Shown one piece after another: positions 1 to 7,494 of a stretch of DNA of 29,890 nucleotides. How positions within the stretch are numbered: the first letter of the stretch is position 1; each line of letters starts with the position of its first letter. The notes under the pieces were generated by a model. The model was not told where the DNA came from. It searched no databases and was given only the letters and a program-made list of their open reading frames with translations. The position numbers and the translations under genes are program-made. The stretch lies in the NCBI GenBank assembly GCA_947455285.1, contig CANGOK010000004.1, forward strand, positions 1 through 29,890, read 5' to 3'. The DNA is from Beijerinckiaceae bacterium. Its GTDB lineage: Bacteria; Pseudomonadota; Alphaproteobacteria; Rhizobiales; Beijerinckiaceae.

Positions 1-219
1 GGCGTTTCGGTTCTTCTCATCGAACACGATATGTCCGTCGTCATGCAGGTCTCTGATCATGTCGTCGTGCTGGATTACGGCCGCAAGATCGCCGATGGCG
101 CGCCGCAAGAAGTGCGCGATGATCCGAAGGTCATCGCCGCCTATCTTGGCGTTGATGACGAGGCTGAAGTGATCGAGGCTGAAAGCGAGATCGCGCGCAT
201 GGCGGGAGAGGAGCCATGA
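1..219 (+). CDS. livG: LivG-type branched-chain amino acid ABC transporter ATPase, C-terminal end (partial)
   Basis: The reading frame is open from the first base and ends at TGA 217-219; the start lies outside the window. The visible 72 residues begin just before the H-loop (LLIEHDM, containing the switch histidine that senses ATP gamma-phosphate). They continue into the usual LivG tail with VLDYGRKIADG and a PKVIAAYLG segment. In this family LivG is one of two cytoplasmic ATPases that power uptake of leucine, isoleucine, valine or related substrates through LivH/LivM. Its stop codon overlaps the start of livF by four bases (ATGA), so the two are probably translationally coupled. A ragged acidic tail follows the conserved AAYLG motif. 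Assignment to the LivG rather than LivF subfamily rests on the H-loop histidine and on gene order. Confidence 0.9.
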   Translation, partial: GVSVLLIEHDMSVVMQVSDHVVVLDYGRKIADGAPQEVRDDPKVIAAYLGVDDEAEVIEAESEIARMAGEEP

Positions 220-938
220 CCGGGCCATTGCTGAGCATTCAGGGCGTTGAAGCCGCCTATGGCGATATCGTCGCATTGCGCGGCGTCGATATCGACGTCA
301 ACGCAGGCGAGATCGTCACGCTGATCGGCGCTAATGGCGCGGGCAAATCGACATTGATGATGACGATCTTCGGCTCGCCGCGCGCGCGCAGCGGCAAGAT
401 ACTTTTCGATGGTCGCGACATAACGGCCATGGCGCCCCACAACATCGCCCGCGCAGGCATCGCCCAGTCGCCTGAGGGGCGGCGCATCTTCGCGCGCATG
501 AGCGTATTCGAAAATTTGCAGATGGGAGCCACGGTCAATGGCGCTGCGCATTTTCATGAAGATCTTGAGCGCGTCTTCGCCATCTTCCCTCGTTTGAAAG
601 AGCGCGCAAGGCAGAGCGGCGGCACGCTTTCGGGCGGCGAGCAGCAAATGCTCGCCATCGCCCGCGCGCTCATGAGCCGACCACGTCTCTTGCTGCTCGA
701 CGAGCCTTCGCTTGGTCTTGCGCCGCTGGTGGTGAAGCTGATCTTCGATACGATCCGCGACCTCAACAAGAACGAAGGCCTCACGGTCTTCCTCGTCGAG
801 CAGAACGCCTATCACGCCCTGAAGTTGGCCGACCGGGGCTATGTGCTGGTCAACGGGCGCGTCACCATGTCGGGCGGCGGGCGCGAATTGCTGGCCCGGC
901 CCGAAGTGCGCGCCGCCTATCTCGAAGGGGGGCACTGA
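216..938 (+). CDS. livF: LivF-type branched-chain amino acid ABC transporter ATPase
   Basis: This 240-residue protein has the full ABC ATPase signature set: Walker A GANGAGKST (residues 38-46), ABC signature LSGGEQQ (138-144) and Walker B LLLLDEP (158-164). The H-loop position reads VFLVEQN, with Gln instead of His, which is typical of LivF and separates it from LivG. Length matches the family (about 235-240). It is the second ATPase of a high-affinity branched-chain amino acid (HAAT family) importer and acts at the inner face of the membrane. The start overlaps the livG stop, and the stop overlaps the next start by one base (TGATG), so this is a compact operon. The exact substrate cannot be read from the ATPase; amides or urea are possible in this transporter family. 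Confidence 0.95.
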   Translation: MTGPLLSIQGVEAAYGDIVALRGVDIDVNAGEIVTLIGANGAGKSTLMMTIFGSPRARSGKILFDGRDITAMAPHNIARAGIAQSPEGRRIFARMSVFENLQMGATVNGAAHFHEDLERVFAIFPRLKERARQSGGTLSGGEQQMLAIARALMSRPRLLLLDEPSLGLAPLVVKLIFDTIRDLNKNEGLTVFLVEQNAYHALKLADRGYVLVNGRVTMSGGGRELLARPEVRAAYLEGGH

Positions 939-1339
939 TGAACATCAACCCCCTCGGCTTCATCGAAACCTATATGGCCATCTGGCTCTCGGTCACGCTG
1001 GTTCTCGGCGGGGCAGGGGCCGTGGCGGCGGGCCGCGCGCTCGCCCTCGCCTGGCGTCCGCTCTCGCGCCTTCTTGGCTATATGCTGATCCACTCCGCCT
1101 TCACGTCCTTCCTTTGCTGGGCGCTCTTCAATGTTCCGGTGATCCCGGCGGGGCGGATCATCGCGCGCTTCAGCCGGGGCGAGTGGGGGGAGGCGTTGCT
1201 TGGTTTTGGCCTCTGGGGCGTCAGTTTCGCTCTGCTGCTCGCCACAGGCGCTGCGGCTTTCGTCGCCACCCGCAACCTGCAGATGAAGCGCCAATACCCG
1301 TTTCTGGCGGCCCGTGGCGGCCATCCCGAAAAGTTGTAG
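938..1339 (+). CDS. Small inner-membrane protein of the liv operon (DUF6867-like)
   Basis: This 133-residue protein has three predicted membrane spans, roughly at residues 10-35, 43-66 and 85-110, and a short basic tail. The start codon overlaps the livF stop by one base, which implies co-translation. I recall similar small membrane proteins (annotated DUF6867) next to liv genes in Hyphomicrobiales; that link is memory-based and was not checked. No catalytic motif is visible. Position between livF and a periplasmic binding-protein gene suggests an accessory role in the transporter, for example assembly or stability of the permease, but this is inference. It is too short to be LivH or LivM, which must lie upstream of the window. 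Confidence 0.8.
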   Translation: MNINPLGFIETYMAIWLSVTLVLGGAGAVAAGRALALAWRPLSRLLGYMLIHSAFTSFLCWALFNVPVIPAGRIIARFSRGEWGEALLGFGLWGVSFALLLATGAAAFVATRNLQMKRQYPFLAARGGHPEKL

Positions 1340-1379
1340 CGCCAGCCCCCCTTCACGACGCGGCAGAAACCGAGCATGA

Positions 1380-1395
1380 TTCGCTTCAAAGCGAA
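1380..1395. promoter_or_regulatory. Perfect 7-bp inverted repeat upstream of the liv binding-protein gene
   Basis: TTCGCTT (1380-1386) and its exact complement AAGCGAA (1389-1395) are separated by CA. A direct repeat GATTCGC also flanks it (1378-1384 and 1400-1406). The element lies 31 bases before the ATG of the binding-protein gene and may be an operator or a copy of a dispersed intergenic repeat. No factor can be assigned. Confidence 0.4.
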
Positions 1396-1426
1396 GGGGG
1401 ATTCGCGTCTTTTGATGGAGATTTGA

Positions 1427-2542
1427 ATGAGCAAGCTCTGGTTCTCAGGCCTTGTCATCGCCGCAGGCCTCGGTCTTTCCGGCGTCGCGCAGGCGCAGGT
1501 GAAGATCGGCATGGCTGGTCCCATCACCGGCCCAAGCGCCGCCACTGGCGCGCAGATGAAGAACGGCGTCGATCAGGCGGTCGAGGACATCAACGCGGCT
1601 GGCGGCGTTCTGGGGCAGAAGCTTTCGGTCATCGTCGGCGACGATGTCTCCGATCCAAAGCAGGGCGTCTCCATCGCCAATAAATTCGTCGGCGATGGCG
1701 TCAAATTCGTGGTCGGCAATTTCAACTCCGGCGTCTCGATCCCTTCGTCCGAAGTCTACAATGAGAACGGCGTCGTGCAGATCACGCCCGCCTCGACCAA
1801 TCCGATCTTCACCGAGCGCAAGCTGTGGAATGTGTTCCGCACCTGCGGCCGCGACGATCAGCAGGGCGAAGTCGCCGCCAATTTCATCGTGTCGAAATTG
1901 GCTGGCAAGAAGATCGCCATCGTCCATGACAAGACGACCTATGGAAAGGGCCTCGCTGACGAAACCAAGAAGGGCATGAACGCCAAGGGCGTGACTGAAG
2001 TGCTCTATGAGGGCGTCAACACCGGCGAGAAGGACTATTCCGCCATTGTCTCGAAGATCAAGCAATCGGGCGCGGACATCGTTTATTTCGGCGGCCTTTA
2101 TACAGAAGGCGGCCTCATCGTGCGCCAGATGCGCGATCAGGGCGTGAAGGCGCTGATGATGGGCGGCGATGGTCTCGCGGCGGCTGAATTCGCCTCCGTT
2201 GGCGGCCCCGGCGTCGAAGGCGCGCTGATGACTTTCGGCCCCGATCCGACCCGCCGCCCGCAGGCCGCCGCCGTGGTGAAGGCCTTTGAAGCCAAGAAGA
2301 TCAATCCGGAGAGCTATACGCTCTACAGCTACGCCGCCGTGCAGCTCATCAAGCAGGCCGCGGAGCAGGCGAAGTCGCTGGATCCCAAGAAGGTCGCGGA
2401 GGTCCTGCACTCCGGCGCCAGCTTCGACACGGTCATCGGCCCGCTTTCCTACAACGCCAAGGGCGACCGCACGGACGCGGACTATGTCGTCTATGTCTGG
2501 AAGAAGGCCGCTGACGGGAAGCTGATCTACGAGCAGATGTGA
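1427..2542 (+). CDS. Branched-chain amino acid ABC transporter periplasmic binding protein (LivJ/LivK type)
   Basis: This 371-residue protein starts with a signal peptide (residues 1-23, basic Lys then a hydrophobic core, AQA before the cut). The mature part begins VKIGMAGPITG, the hallmark of type I periplasmic binding proteins of the Leu/Ile/Val family (peripla_BP_6). Further family features are GVLGQKL, ITPASTNP and FRTCGRDDQQG, and KDYSAIVSKIKQSGAD in the second lobe. It captures the ligand in the periplasm and hands it to the membrane permease. A good ribosome-binding site (GGAG, 8 bases before ATG 1427) supports the start. An 87-base gap with a palindrome separates it from the membrane-protein gene, so it may have extra transcription of its own, as binding proteins are needed in excess. 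Its ligand could be another amino acid or an amide. Confidence 0.93.
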   Translation: MSKLWFSGLVIAAGLGLSGVAQAQVKIGMAGPITGPSAATGAQMKNGVDQAVEDINAAGGVLGQKLSVIVGDDVSDPKQGVSIANKFVGDGVKFVVGNFNSGVSIPSSEVYNENGVVQITPASTNPIFTERKLWNVFRTCGRDDQQGEVAANFIVSKLAGKKIAIVHDKTTYGKGLADETKKGMNAKGVTEVLYEGVNTGEKDYSAIVSKIKQSGADIVYFGGLYTEGGLIVRQMRDQGVKALMMGGDGLAAAEFASVGGPGVEGALMTFGPDPTRRPQAAAVVKAFEAKKINPESYTLYSYAAVQLIKQAAEQAKSLDPKKVAEVLHSGASFDTVIGPLSYNAKGDRTDADYVVYVWKKAADGKLIYEQM

Positions 2543-2567
2543 GCTTCATCGCGTAATGCCGGTAATT

Positions 2568-2709
2568 CCCCTCCCCCTTGTGGGGAGGGGCAAGGGGTGG
2601 GGGTCGTGAGGCCTTTTGAAGCGAGCGTTTTGCAACCCCGCTAACGATCAAAGCCTCACGACCCCCACCCCTCCTGCTTCGCAGTCGACCCTCCCCACAA
2701 GGGGGAGGG
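2568..2709. repeat. Inverted pair of GC-rich palindromic repeats (pair A)
   Basis: Two copies of one unit face each other: 2568-2611 in reverse orientation and 2654-2709 forward. Each contains a near-palindromic core CCTCCCCACAAGGGGGAGG plus ACCCCCACCCC and an inner CCTCACG end. The right copy carries an extra mini-hairpin CTGC-TTC-GCAG (2674-2684). The pair sits between the 3' ends of convergent genes and could fold into a large hairpin, so it may act as a two-way terminator. A second pair is at 7054-7175. Confidence 0.85.
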
Positions 2710-2717
2710 TGTTAAAA

Positions 2718-3881
2718 TCAGCCCCACAGTTCCTTCGTGGCGAGACGTGCGCCTTCGGCCAGCGAGTCGAACTTCGCCCAGACAATCTCGGGCTCGACTT
2801 CGGGACGCTCGCCGGGGCGCAGCGTGGAGGCGAAGCCGCAGTCGGTGCTGGCGATGACGCTTTCGCGGCCCACGAGCTTGGCGACCTTGAGGATGCGCTC
2901 GGCCACGAGTTCGGGATGCTCGACGATGACCGAAGCATGGGTGATGCAGCCCGGCATCAGCACGCGGCCAGCCGGCAGCTTCACATGCTCCCAAACGCGC
3001 CATTCGTGTTCGTGGCGCGGGTTGGCCATTTCGAAGGAGTAGTACTTCGCCTTGATCTTGATGATCAGGTCGGCGAGGTGCTTCATCTCCATGTCGCTGG
3101 TGCGCGGGCCGATGTTGATGCCGTAGCAGGTGTGGTGGCGCACGCGGTCTTCAGGGATGTTGCGCAGGGCATGGTTCAGCGCCTCGATGCGCTTGTTGGC
3201 CCAGGCGCGCGCCTGCTCGATGGTTTCCTCGGGCGCCAGCATGTAATGCATGGCGAGGCGCGGATCGTCGATCTGGACGCAGAAGCCAGCTTCCACGATG
3301 GCCTCATATTCGTGACGCAGCGCTTCGGCCACCGCCTCGATATGCTCGTCTTCGGTCTTGTAGAAATGGTTCTCCATCAGGCCCGCGCAGCTTGAGGGCG
3401 AGACGGAGGGCATGAAGACGTCGACTGGGTCTACGCCAACGAGCGCGGCCTTGAGGTTCTCAAGGTCAGCGTTCAGAGGCTCGAGATTGGCGTAGGTGAT
3501 GGGCGCGGTGCAGGCCCAGCGCGCCTGAGCGGAGCCCGAATGCGCGCCATCGCGGTAGAAGGTCGGGAAGTTGATGTTCTCGCGCGTGCGGCGCTCGCCC
3601 GGCAGGCCCTTGATGGGGCTGATGCCGCCAAGGCGTTCGGTGGCGTAGAGCTGGAAGCTGGTCTTGGACTGCTCGCCATCGCTCACGATGTCGATGGCGA
3701 CTTCCGTTTGCTTGCGCACGGTTGCGGCGACAGCGGCCTTGGTCTGCGCCTTCAGCTCACCCGCATCATAGGGCTGCTTCGTCATGCGCGCGAAAAGCAG
3801 CGCGGAAAGCGAGTCCGGGCGCGGCAGGCTGCCCGTGTGGGTGGTGAGGATACGCTTGGAGCCTTCACTGAGCCGCGACAT
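2718..3881 (-). CDS. MetE C-terminal domain-like (cobalamin-independent methionine synthase II family) protein
   Basis: This 387-residue protein resembles the C-terminal catalytic half of MetE. The N-terminus has the family phrase TTHTGSLPRPD (residues 13-23). The zinc-site pattern is visible: His250 and Cys252 in HHTCYG, Glu284 in YSFEMANPRH, and Cys348 in IASTDCGF. SDGEQ (67-71) is also characteristic. Family members use the zinc to activate a thiol for alkyl transfer; they include methionine synthases and epoxyalkane:coenzyme M transferase. At half MetE length without the N-terminal domain, it is unlikely to be the main methyltetrahydrofolate-dependent methionine synthase, and its true alkyl donor and thiol acceptor are unknown. 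The start ATG at 3881 is supported by GGGAG six bases upstream. It stands alone on the minus strand, convergent with the liv operon. Confidence 0.85.
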   Translation of the reverse strand: MSRLSEGSKRILTTHTGSLPRPDSLSALLFARMTKQPYDAGELKAQTKAAVAATVRKQTEVAIDIVSDGEQSKTSFQLYATERLGGISPIKGLPGERRTRENINFPTFYRDGAHSGSAQARWACTAPITYANLEPLNADLENLKAALVGVDPVDVFMPSVSPSSCAGLMENHFYKTEDEHIEAVAEALRHEYEAIVEAGFCVQIDDPRLAMHYMLAPEETIEQARAWANKRIEALNHALRNIPEDRVRHHTCYGINIGPRTSDMEMKHLADLIIKIKAKYYSFEMANPRHEHEWRVWEHVKLPAGRVLMPGCITHASVIVEHPELVAERILKVAKLVGRESVIASTDCGFASTLRPGERPEVEPEIVWAKFDSLAEGARLATKELWG

Positions 3882-3966
3882 GTTTTCTCCCGGAATTCGC
3901 GATTGATATTTTCACCTTTAGCGTGGTCGCGCTGCAGGCGAAACCACAAATCTTGGGCTGTTATAG

Positions 3967-3980
3967 TGGGCAGCCGCCCA
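3967..3980. terminator. Short hairpin between ccdA and the MetE-like gene
   Basis: TGGGC-agcc-GCCCA forms a 5-bp stem just downstream of the ccdA stop on the minus strand. There is no T-run after it, so a terminator role is only possible. The 107-base gap (3882-3988) must also hold any promoter of the MetE-like gene; none is clear. Confidence 0.25.
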
Positions 3981-3988
3981 GCGGAAAA

Positions 3989-4720
3989 TCAGCCCAGCCG
4001 AGCCAGCGCGGGGAAAGTTTCCAGCAGCCAGAAGGACAGCGACTGCATGCCGCCTGTCAGGAAGGCGACGCCCGTCAGGACCAGCAGCACGCCGACCACC
4101 TTCTCCACCTTGCCGAAATGCCGCGAAAACCGCTTGATGAAGCGGAAAAAGGGCTCGATCGCCAGCGCCGCCCCCAGAAAGGGTAGTCCAAGCCCCGCCG
4201 AATAGACCGCAAGCAGGCCTGCGCCCTTCAGCACGGTGTCTTCCGAGCCCGCCACCGCCAGAATGGCCGCCAGAATCGGGCCGATGCAGGGCGTCCATCC
4301 AAAAGCGAAGGCGAGGCCCATCACATATGCGCCCCAGATTCCCACGGGCTTTTCCACCTGCACCCGCGCCTCGCGATAGAACAGCGTGACGCGCCAGACG
4401 CCCAGAAAGTGCAGGCCCATGGCGATGATGGCGAGGCCGGCCGCATAGGACAGCAAGTCGATATGCTGGCGGATCGCCTGCCCGAAGACCGAAGCCGTCG
4501 CCCCCAGGGCTACGAAGACCGTGGAAAAGCCCAGCACGAAGAGCAGGCCCGCCAAAGCCACATCCCGCCGCGCCCGGCCTTCGCTCTCGCCCGAAAGCTC
4601 CTCCACCGTCGTTCCCGCGATGAAGGTCAGGTAGGGCGGCACGAGCGGCAGGACGCAGGGGCTCAGGAAGGAGAGCAATCCGGCGGCCGCCGCTGCGGTC
4701 AAGGTGATGTCAGAAGCCAT
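3989..4720 (-). CDS. ccdA: CcdA-type transmembrane thiol-disulfide transporter (cytochrome c biogenesis)
   Basis: The protein is 243 residues with about six membrane spans. The first span has the family motif LSFLSPCVLPLVPPY with redox cysteine Cys22, and the second conserved cysteine Cys145 lies in GWTPCIGPIL. CcdA (DsbD membrane-domain family) passes electrons from cytoplasmic thioredoxin across the inner membrane to reduce periplasmic thioredoxin-like proteins, mainly for heme attachment to cytochrome c. The frame extends 30 residues upstream, but that extension is hydrophilic and unlike the family, so the ATG at 4720 giving MASDITLT is preferred. No periplasmic thioredoxin partner gene is adjacent. 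It is divergent from glyS across about 125 bases. Confidence 0.93.
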   Translation of the reverse strand: MASDITLTAAAAAGLLSFLSPCVLPLVPPYLTFIAGTTVEELSGESEGRARRDVALAGLLFVLGFSTVFVALGATASVFGQAIRQHIDLLSYAAGLAIIAMGLHFLGVWRVTLFYREARVQVEKPVGIWGAYVMGLAFAFGWTPCIGPILAAILAVAGSEDTVLKGAGLLAVYSAGLGLPFLGAALAIEPFFRFIKRFSRHFGKVEKVVGVLLVLTGVAFLTGGMQSLSFWLLETFPALARLG

Positions 4721-4845
4721 GGTCCCTTCTAGCGCGTCGCGGTGGCTGGGACAAAGGGGCGATGACGCTCTATCTCGACACTTGGGCGCGTCCGTTGTAC
4801 GGCTCCGCATCGCCTTTTTGCCGCCCCACCCGAGCTGCGCCCCCG

Positions 4846-7026
4846 ATGTCTGATCTTCTGCTTGAACTCTTTTCCGAAGAAATTCCCGCCCGCATGCAGG
4901 CTCAGGCCGCGGCGGACCTGAAGAAGCTCGTCACCGATGCGCTGGCCGAGCGCGGCCTGTTCTATGAGGGCGCCGCGAGCTTCGCCACGCCGCGCCGCCT
5001 CGCGCTCCATGTCGCGGGCCTGCCCGAGCGCCAGCCCGACACCCGCGAGGAGAAGAAGGGGCCGCGCGTCGGCGCGCCCGATGCCGCCGTGCAGGGCTTC
5101 CTCAAGAGCGCCGGGCTGACCTCGCTCGATCAGGCCAAGATCGAGGCGGACCCCAAGGGCAAGGGCGAGTTTTATGTGGCGGTGATCGAGCGCGCTGGGC
5201 TTTCGACCATCGACGTGCTGGCTCAGATCCTGCCCGGCGTCATCCGCTCCTTTCCATGGCCGAAGTCCATGCGCTGGGGCCGCGCCTCCCAGCGCGCCGA
5301 ATCCCTGCGCTGGGTGCGCCCGCTTCATTCCATTGTCGCGACCTTCGGCCCCGAGACCGAGGAGCCCCGCGTGGTTCCCTTCGAGGTCGACGGGATCGTT
5401 GCGGGCGACCTCACCTATGGCCATCGCTTCATGGCGCCGGATGAAATCCGCGTGCGCCGCTTCGATGATTATGTCCCAGCGCTCGAGCGCGCGAAGGTCG
5501 TGCTCGACCCGGCGCGCCGCCGCGACATCATCCTGCACGACGCCAAGGATCTCGCTTTCGCGCAGGGTCTTGAACTCGTCGAGGACGAGGCGCTGCTGGC
5601 CGAGGTCGCCGGTCTCGTCGAATGGCCTGTCGTGTTGATGGGCTCCTTTGACGAAGCCTTTCTCGACATTCCCGCAGAAGTGATCCGCGCCACCATCCGC
5701 GCCAATCAGAAATGCTTCGTGCTGCGCAAGCCCGGCGGGCAGGGCCTCGCCAATCGCTTCCTGCTGGTCTCAAACATCATCGCCACCGACGGCGGGCAGG
5801 CCATCGCGGCGGGCAATGGCCGCGTGGTGCGTGCGCGCCTCTCTGATGCGCTCTATTTCTGGCAGACCGATCGCAAGCCCCTGCCGGACGCTGCGCTATA
5901 TGTGGAGGCTGCAAAGCCGCTTGAGCTTGATCTCGCGAAGCCCCTCGATCAGCGCATGGGCAAGCTCGCCCATCTCGACGTGGTCTTCCATGAGAAGCTC
6001 GGCACGCAGGGCGCGCGCGTCGCGCGCATCCGCGCCCTCGCTGCTGAAATCGCGCCGATGGTGGGCGCTGACGTGGCTCTGGCGAAGCGCGCCGCCTCGC
6101 TCGCCAAGGCCGATCTCATGACCGAGGTCGTGGGCGAATTTCCGGAGACGCAGGGGCTCATGGGCCGGCGCTATGCGCAGCTGCAGGGCGAGGCCGAAGC
6201 CGTCTGCGCGGCCATCGAAGATCACTACAAGCCGCAAGGCCCTTCCGATCGCGTTCCCAACGATCCCGTGTCCATCGCCGTCGCGCTCGCCGACAAGATC
6301 GATACGCTCACGGGTTTCTGGGCCATCGACGAAAAGCCCACGGGCTCGAAAGACCCCTACGCCCTGCGCCGCGCAGCGCTCGGCGTCATTCGTCTCGTGC
6401 TGGAGAATGGGCTGCGGGTGAACCTGCTGCATCTCTTCACGGTTGGCCTGCATGGGCAGAAGGTCCATGCGGAGCAGCCGGTCGCGGTGGTGGCCGATCT
6501 CCTCGTCTTCTTCATCGATCGCCTGAAGGTCTATCTGCGCGACAAGGGCGCGCGGCATGATCTCATCGACGCCGCCATTGGTGCTGGCGAGTCCGATGAC
6601 CTCCTGATGATCGTGCGGCGCGTCGAAGCTTTGGGCTCCTTCCTTGAGACTGACGAAGGCAAGACCCTGCTTGCAGGCTACAAGCGCGCCGTGAACATCA
6701 TCCGCGCCGAAGAGAAGAAGGAGAAGGACGGGGGCCTCAGCTTCAATGAGAAGCATGCGCCGAACCTTCGCTCCGAACGCGAAGAGCATGTGCTGTCCGC
6801 CGCCATCGACCGTGCGGGCGAAGGCGCGCGCGAGCATGTGGCTTCGGAAGATTTCGCCGGCGCCATGCATGCGCTCGCCAAGCTGCGCGAACCCGTGGAC
6901 GCATTCTTTGTGGCCGTGACTGTCAACGACCCCGACGCCCAGCGCCGCCTCAACCGCCTGCGCCTGCTCAACGAGCTGCGCGCCGCCATGCATGAGGTTG
7001 CGGATTTCGGGAAGATCGCGGGGTGA
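4846..7026 (+). CDS. glyS: Glycine--tRNA ligase beta subunit
   Basis: The protein is 726 residues and begins MSDLLLELFSEEIPARMQ, the conserved N-terminus of bacterial GlyS. It continues with the FATPRRLAL segment, KSMRWG in the body, and a C-terminal DALR-like anticodon-binding region ending near the stop. In bacteria with the alpha2beta2 enzyme, GlyQ makes glycyl-adenylate and GlyS recognises tRNA-Gly. Length fits the alphaproteobacterial range. The open frame reaches back to 4762, but only the ATG at 4846 gives the family N-terminus. The partner gene glyQ is not directly upstream (that position holds ccdA on the other strand), so it must be elsewhere, as is often the case in this order. The gene ends 28 bases before repeat pair B. 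Confidence 0.97.
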   Translation: MSDLLLELFSEEIPARMQAQAAADLKKLVTDALAERGLFYEGAASFATPRRLALHVAGLPERQPDTREEKKGPRVGAPDAAVQGFLKSAGLTSLDQAKIEADPKGKGEFYVAVIERAGLSTIDVLAQILPGVIRSFPWPKSMRWGRASQRAESLRWVRPLHSIVATFGPETEEPRVVPFEVDGIVAGDLTYGHRFMAPDEIRVRRFDDYVPALERAKVVLDPARRRDIILHDAKDLAFAQGLELVEDEALLAEVAGLVEWPVVLMGSFDEAFLDIPAEVIRATIRANQKCFVLRKPGGQGLANRFLLVSNIIATDGGQAIAAGNGRVVRARLSDALYFWQTDRKPLPDAALYVEAAKPLELDLAKPLDQRMGKLAHLDVVFHEKLGTQGARVARIRALAAEIAPMVGADVALAKRAASLAKADLMTEVVGEFPETQGLMGRRYAQLQGEAEAVCAAIEDHYKPQGPSDRVPNDPVSIAVALADKIDTLTGFWAIDEKPTGSKDPYALRRAALGVIRLVLENGLRVNLLHLFTVGLHGQKVHAEQPVAVVADLLVFFIDRLKVYLRDKGARHDLIDAAIGAGESDDLLMIVRRVEALGSFLETDEGKTLLAGYKRAVNIIRAEEKKEKDGGLSFNEKHAPNLRSEREEHVLSAAIDRAGEGAREHVASEDFAGAMHALAKLREPVDAFFVAVTVNDPDAQRRLNRLRLLNELRAAMHEVADFGKIAG

Positions 7027-7053
7027 GGTTTTAAGGGGCGTTTACGACAAAGG

Positions 7054-7175
7054 CCTCACGACCCCCACCCCTTACCCCTCCCCACAAGGGGGAGGGGAAT
7101 TGCTGGCGTTTCGCGCATAAAAAACCCTCCCCCTTGTGGGGAGGGTCGGCCGCGTCAGCGGACGGGGTGGGGGTC
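7054..7175. repeat. Inverted pair of GC-rich palindromic repeats (pair B)
   Basis: Two copies of the unit seen at 2568-2709: 7054-7097 forward and 7125-7175 reverse. The left copy is the short form (TTA linker). The right copy is the long form with a mini-hairpin CCGC-GTCA-GCGG (7150-7161), different in sequence from that of pair A but still paired. Cores face inward here, the opposite of pair A. The pair separates the 3' ends of convergent glyS and xseB and may end transcription from both sides. Confidence 0.85.
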
Positions 7176-7198
7176 TGCGCAGGCTGGTCGGGAGCGCC

Positions 7199-7447
7199 TC
7201 ACTCCGAATCCAGCGGCTCCACGCCCTTCGCCGTCCCATTCGCACCCAGAGTGATCTTCTCGATGCGGGACTCGGCGCTTTTGAGTTGGGCTTCGCAGTG
7301 TTTCTTGATCGCTTCGCCGCGCTCATAGAGGCGGATGGACTCTTCCAGCGGCGCCTGACCCTTTTCGAGGGTGGCGACGATGCGTTCGAGTTCGGCTAGC
7401 GCGTCCTCGAAGCTCATGTGGGTGATGTCTGCGGCTTTGTCGGTCAT
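7199..7447 (-). CDS. xseB: Exodeoxyribonuclease VII small subunit
   Basis: This 82-residue protein matches XseB in length and pattern: SFEDALAELERIVATLEKG (residues 12-30), then PLEESIRLYERGEAI and the HCEAQLKSAESRIEKI helix. XseB is a two-helix protein; several copies bind along the coiled-coil arms of XseA to form exonuclease VII, which degrades single-stranded DNA in the cytoplasm. An AGGA ribosome-binding site lies a few bases before the ATG. xseA is not in the window. The gene is 47 bases downstream of the nadQ-like gene on the same strand, so the two may be co-transcribed, with repeat pair B as the likely end of the transcript. Confidence 0.95.
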   Translation of the reverse strand: MTDKAADITHMSFEDALAELERIVATLEKGQAPLEESIRLYERGEAIKKHCEAQLKSAESRIEKITLGANGTAKGVEPLDSE

Positions 7448-7494
7448 GGGATCCTCGACTCACCCTCTTATAGCACATGCGCCGCCGCAGCCAT

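Noticed and set aside
5896..6993. 365-codon frame antisense to glyS
   Set aside because: Mirror of the strongly biased glyS coding frame; no recognisable domain. The same reasoning removes similar frames opposite livF, the liv binding protein, pyrC and the M3 peptidase.
2568..7175. CRISPR or IS ends in the GC-rich repeats
   Set aside because: Only two inverted pairs about 4.4 kb apart, no regular spacers, no transposase and no target-site duplication visible.
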